NCBI RefSeq assembly: GCF_902713425.1 | Contig: NC_081201.1 | Location: forward strand, 28,610,113 to 28,674,112 | DNA: 64,000 bases | Direction of reading: 5' to 3' | DNA from: Acipenser ruthenus | Taxonomy: Eukaryota; Chordata; Actinopteri; Acipenseriformes; Acipenseridae | Shown here: piece by piece, positions 59,749 to 64,000 of the stretch | Position numbering within the stretch: position 1 is the stretch's first letter | Layout of the letters: every line of letters begins with the position of its first letter | Position numbers and translations under genes: made by a program | The notes under the pieces: model-generated | Told to the model about the DNA's origin: nothing | Database searches by the model: none | What the model saw: the letters and a program-made list of their open reading frames with translations, nothing else

Positions 59749-62700
59749 TAAGAACCATCTGCTACAAAACAAGGATTGTATATCCCAGTAGCTCTTCCAT
59801 TCTGAGTGCAGGCTATCGTTCCATTAAACAAAAAACAAACAAACAAAAAAAGGTAATTCGCCACATTTTTAGGCCTTTTTGTTCTGTTGCAGACCTAAAT
59901 ATGCGACGGCCCTGGGATACCACAGTATTGTGAACAGGGTCTAAGTCAGTCACAGTACATTTAATGCTTTGATTCAGGACTGATTTACAGCTTTAAATTG
60001 TCAGGTGCTTATTAGATAGGTGTTGATGTTTGAATAAAGCAGTGGTGGCCAAACCCTGCCCTAGGGGAGGGGAGGTGTCAAATGTGGCTGTTTAGACTTG
60101 TGAATTACTGCGTGAGCCACGGGGTTCCTCTTTATGGAGTCCCTGTTAACTAATCAACTTTTGAGTTTTGTAATAAACACGAGAGCGATCTATTAACAGG
60201 TTGCGAATAATGATATGAGCGAACAGCTGTATTAGACTAGTCTAAACCATATCACTGTTCGCAACATTAGCCCTAGAGGTTGTGATGTACTCAACTATCC
60301 CTTTAAATTGATGTTATTTATAATTTGCCTTTATGAGTTTTCTGTTTGTGAAAATGTTGTAGGGCTCATTCATTGCCTTCAACAGGCTAGAGCAAAAAGA
60401 AACATGCAAGCAATAACAAAAACAGGAATGCAGCCATTCTGAATAAATCCTCACAAAATGAGTATACAGTACTAAGCATTGCAGCTTATGTGTTTCATTC
60501 ATATGCAATAAAGAACATAGTTAAAGGACAGCAGTATTCAGAACTGCTGCTCTTTAGATCAATTCAGTAGAGCCCACAGTATGTATATAGTTTAGTCTGT
60601 GATAAACTCACCACAACTTTAAGAAGGTATTTATGTATAACAACATGCCACTAAATAGCAATGCATTAAAATCAAACATCAATCTTATTAACATACCGTT
60701 GTTTTTTCAACTTGGGCATTATAAAAATAAAAAATTCAAGATTTATGGAATCAGAAAATTAACTGGACACTGCAGTGGTTTAATCAGATGCCATTTCTGT
60801 TGCCAGCATGAGTCTTTGCTTCAGTGGCAGTTTGGTTTCATTTAGCATAACTGCTGATACTAGCAATAGAACCAGCTAGTTTCCTTCCAAGAGACAGCAG
60901 TGCCTGCATACACTGCTTAAAATGGGCAATCCTTTTCAGTCGTGTTGTATGTAAAGAAGCAAACCATTTGTTTTAGTACTGCAAAAATCGACTCGCATAC
61001 AAATTATTTAACAATGAATTGACTGGATGCATGCAAACTTGGTACATTACAAATAGGACATATGTTTCTGTAACACTGTCAATAGGGATATTGACTGTAG
61101 GGTCAACACGGGCAGCCAGGATAGTACTGATTCAATGTGACTTTATTAACTTATGATTATCATTCCTCAATGATCACCACCTCAAATTCCTTTGGGGTGG
61201 AAATCAGCTGAGAAATCCATAGAGTTTCATTATTGAAACTGTTCCTTGCAAAACATCTGTAGTTTGTAGTAGAGGGAGGAATAGGGAGCCTTTCTAAAGC
61301 TTGTCTTTATGTGGATTCATCATTTTCTAAAATACAAAATACGTGAGAAGCAAATTTAATTAGAAGTTATAATTCCATGTATCTGTCAGCTAGTTATCTT
61401 TAGATACCAGAATACATGATTCTGTATTACGAACTGCATTTTAAAAGAAGTTGTTTTTTATACAAATTCATGCCATATCAGTATGAAATTGTTTAAGAAA
61501 AGTTAATTTATTCTAGTGAGATAAATTTTGGAAAGTCAAATGGAACTCAATCATTCAGATCTCACCATCTATTCAAATATAATAATTGAAGGCTTTTACG
61601 TAGGTGAAATGGTTTATTTAAAATACTTGAACTTTAAAAATCTCCCGGCTGTGAAAGATCTACAAGCCCTCAATGATATAAACCTTCATGAAATGCCCTG
61701 CCAAAAATCATTGTGCTGTTAATTACTTTTAAAGGTCAGGATGTGTTCTGCCTTTTAAATGTTCTTTCTTTGGAGATTAACCATTCATCATGCATTGCAT
61801 CATTGCATTCAAGCATAACAAAAAAAAAAAAAAATACTGGTATTTTACTGCAGTGAGGAGTGATACAGACCCCAATTAAGATGGGGAAAAATATCATCAG
61901 GACAACCCTTTCAATTATACTGACGCAATGCAGGATGGTTCCCCAAAGCTGTAAAATGCTCTAATAACTTGCAGCTATTGTTTATACGGGCACCTAGGTT
62001 GATAAAATCAACCCCAAAGTCTACTTGGCACCTCAGTATTCATTCTTGACAACCACAATCACTCTAGTCATTTTCTACAAACATTTAGCTTGCTTTGAAA
62101 GTCATTCTGTAAAATAAAATTTGCAATACGATGCAATTGGCTTGTTTACTATTAATATTGATTTTCTTTTCCCTCAATTGAAGTGGAATTAAATCTTGTG
62201 GCAAGAAATAATATATAGTATATAAAGCAATTTATTGTCTCCATCTTTTCCTCTCCTTCTTTTTTTCTCTGTAGTACATGTGTACTGTTAAGTATCCAAC
62301 TGAAACTGGACCTGTACAATTGAAAATGCTGCTTGTGAATGAGCAATTGCCTCTCATACACTGGGGATACTAAACCTATGAGAACCTGTTATTGGAATTT
62401 CAGCTGTACCACAGACAAACTGATTATCATCTGCTTATAATCACAACTCATGGGACAGGTAGGTGGTCTTTATGTAGCTGGCAAATTAACATGGGAACAA
62501 TTGTACACATATTAAACTGAAGGCAAAATACCTAGTTCCGTGTTTAGTTGAGCTGTATAAATGCAGGTAAAGCAACATCAATTTGTTAGATCCCTGTCTT
62601 GTAATTCAAGTGAAGAGGTTTAACAAATGTAGGGCCCCAAACCAGTTAAATTGTCTACTTTCTGCATCCTACATACTAATGACAGGGACTGAAATTAATG

Positions 62701-64000
62701 GGCAACCTCCATGCCATCCATTAAACACTCAAAAGTGCTCAATTAAGAAAAAATGAAAGAAGCCTCCACTCTCTGCTGTTAAACCAGTCGACTCCTTTCA
62801 CCCACCAAACTGAAGCAACAAATATTACCCAACACAGAACCCTGGAGATGAGGTCCAATCTGGCAAGTCTCCACCGGACAGCAAAGGCCAATGCTCTCTT
62901 TGGACCCCAGCTTATCAGTCACCCTTTCTTAAGCCATTAAATACACCTGTTAGCTAAAAATGAGTTTTTACTGTATATGGAAATTAATTGAATTGATATG
63001 TAAGTGTAAATGTTTCCTCACCTCATAAAACTCACACACCTTTGTCAGCTATAATAATGATGAAATATACCACCGAGACCATGTCCCAGGTTTTCCAGAA
63101 TGTGTTTCATTTTTCAAAACATGAGCCATCAACTTCTTTATCTCTTTTGATACTGAGCTCAGTAAATAGTCCCTGACAGCCTCAAACAGCCTACGGGTTC
63201 AATCATTTCAACCATACAATGTAACAAGAGTACTTTCCTCTCATTTAATTGTGTAGCACGAGTAAAAGTCTAAAGGTCATTTCTGTCCTGCTATTGTATG
63301 CTTACTGATGATGTGCAGTTGCCATTCAAAATGTAATGCGCCCAGGATGGCTAAAAATACAATTTAATTATCTTAATAGTAGACAGCTTTTCTCATCTCG
63401 AAAAAGTATTGTATAACTAGCCAGAGTGCATCTGTGACCTTTCCGATGTGTTTGCAGTGCCAATAGCTTCCAACAGAGGGTGCTGCTACATAAAAACTAC
63501 CTAAAATAATGCATTTGAAACCGCTTAATAAATTGATTATTCAGGCCTCTATCCATGCTGCCATGTTCATCAGACCAAAACAATGATTTGTTTTATCTAT
63601 TCCTTTGTAAATGGAGAAAGGTTTGCTGTTTGCATTAGCAACATATGTATACAATACAGCCAACAGACAATAAAGAAAAAGATGATGTTACAGTTTATTA
63701 AAAAAAATAATTACCTCCACAACTCTCTAATGTATTTTACAAAGTATGACAGACAGGGATTGACAGTATTTAGGTGGCATAGCAAGATGTTTTTAAATGA
63801 TGGTTGACAAATTACAGTTCCTGCTATTAATATTGGTTTACCTACTTTAATGTTTGCAATTTTTCATTTCCTTATTGAAAAATATCCACCTTCACATTAT
63901 ATTTTAAAAGACATAATCTAACCATTACGTGTTCAAACCCTAAACTTATTCTCCAAGTATCTCTGTAAAAGACAATCATGTATCATTTTATCCTAAAACA
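58040..64000. other. Gene-free distal stretch
   Basis: A (TA)n array lies at 59,690-59,745. A 48-codon minus-strand open frame ends at 61,160 (PKEFEVVIIEE) and looks coding in composition, but it matches no family I recognise and no start or clear splice sites accompany it. No other exon, RNA gene or structured element is seen. Confidence 0.5.
59690..59745. repeat. (TA)n microsatellite
   Basis: About 56 bp of uninterrupted TA. Confidence 0.97.

Overview
The window is vertebrate nuclear DNA. It has AT-rich, repeat-filled intergenic space, multi-exon genes with GT-AG introns, long simple-sequence arrays, tRNA-derived SINEs, LINE pieces and DNA-transposon MITEs. The proteins and repeats look like a ray-finned fish. 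The 'gtaagtcgccctggataagg' SINE tail and the gene order would suit a non-teleost such as a sturgeon or paddlefish, but that is inference. Nothing prokaryotic is present.

Layout. 1-6,000: no recognised gene; a 304-bp MITE (3,153-3,456) and a GC-richer promoter-like patch (about 5,000-5,560). 6,860-15,470: SCD (stearoyl-CoA desaturase) on the minus strand, complete, 334 aa, with a TATA/CCAAT promoter at 15.4 kb. 15,500-21,500: gene-free, with a Tc1-like MITE and a SINE tail. 21,577-22,430 minus: broken, apparently intronless TRMT2B copy. 22,835-32,485 plus: DNAJB12, complete, 376 aa. 35,026-35,506: SINE. 35,830-36,943 minus: relic of a HECT-domain (G2E3-like) gene. 39,930-41,200 minus: DDIT4 (REDD1), complete, 221 aa. 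46,720-48,884 minus: ANAPC16, complete, 108 aa. 49,380-50,640: LINE remnant. 50,898-55,082 plus: ASCC1, reduced to a pseudogene. 57,743-58,039: CGGBP1-like zinc-finger ORF. 58,040-64,000: no recognised gene.

DNAJB12-DDIT4-ANAPC16-ASCC1 is the same neighbourhood as human 10q22, with ANAPC16 and ASCC1 head to head. SCD lies farther away on the same human chromosome, so its place beside DNAJB12 here is a lineage difference. The genes do not form a pathway: SCD is ER lipid desaturation, DNAJB12 is ER-membrane protein quality control, DDIT4 is stress inhibition of mTORC1, ANAPC16 is a subunit of the mitotic ubiquitin ligase APC/C.

The main result is the state of ASCC1. Seven 3' exons keep family sequence, and most keep splice sites. 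Two in-frame TGA codons, a 1-bp loss, CpG-type Arg-to-Cys changes, a missing splice acceptor and absent 5' exons show that this copy is dead, while ANAPC16, across the same promoter, is intact. One explanation is an extra gene copy left after genome duplication. I found no new multi-gene system; the other notable items are gene relics, MITEs and candidate regulatory motifs.
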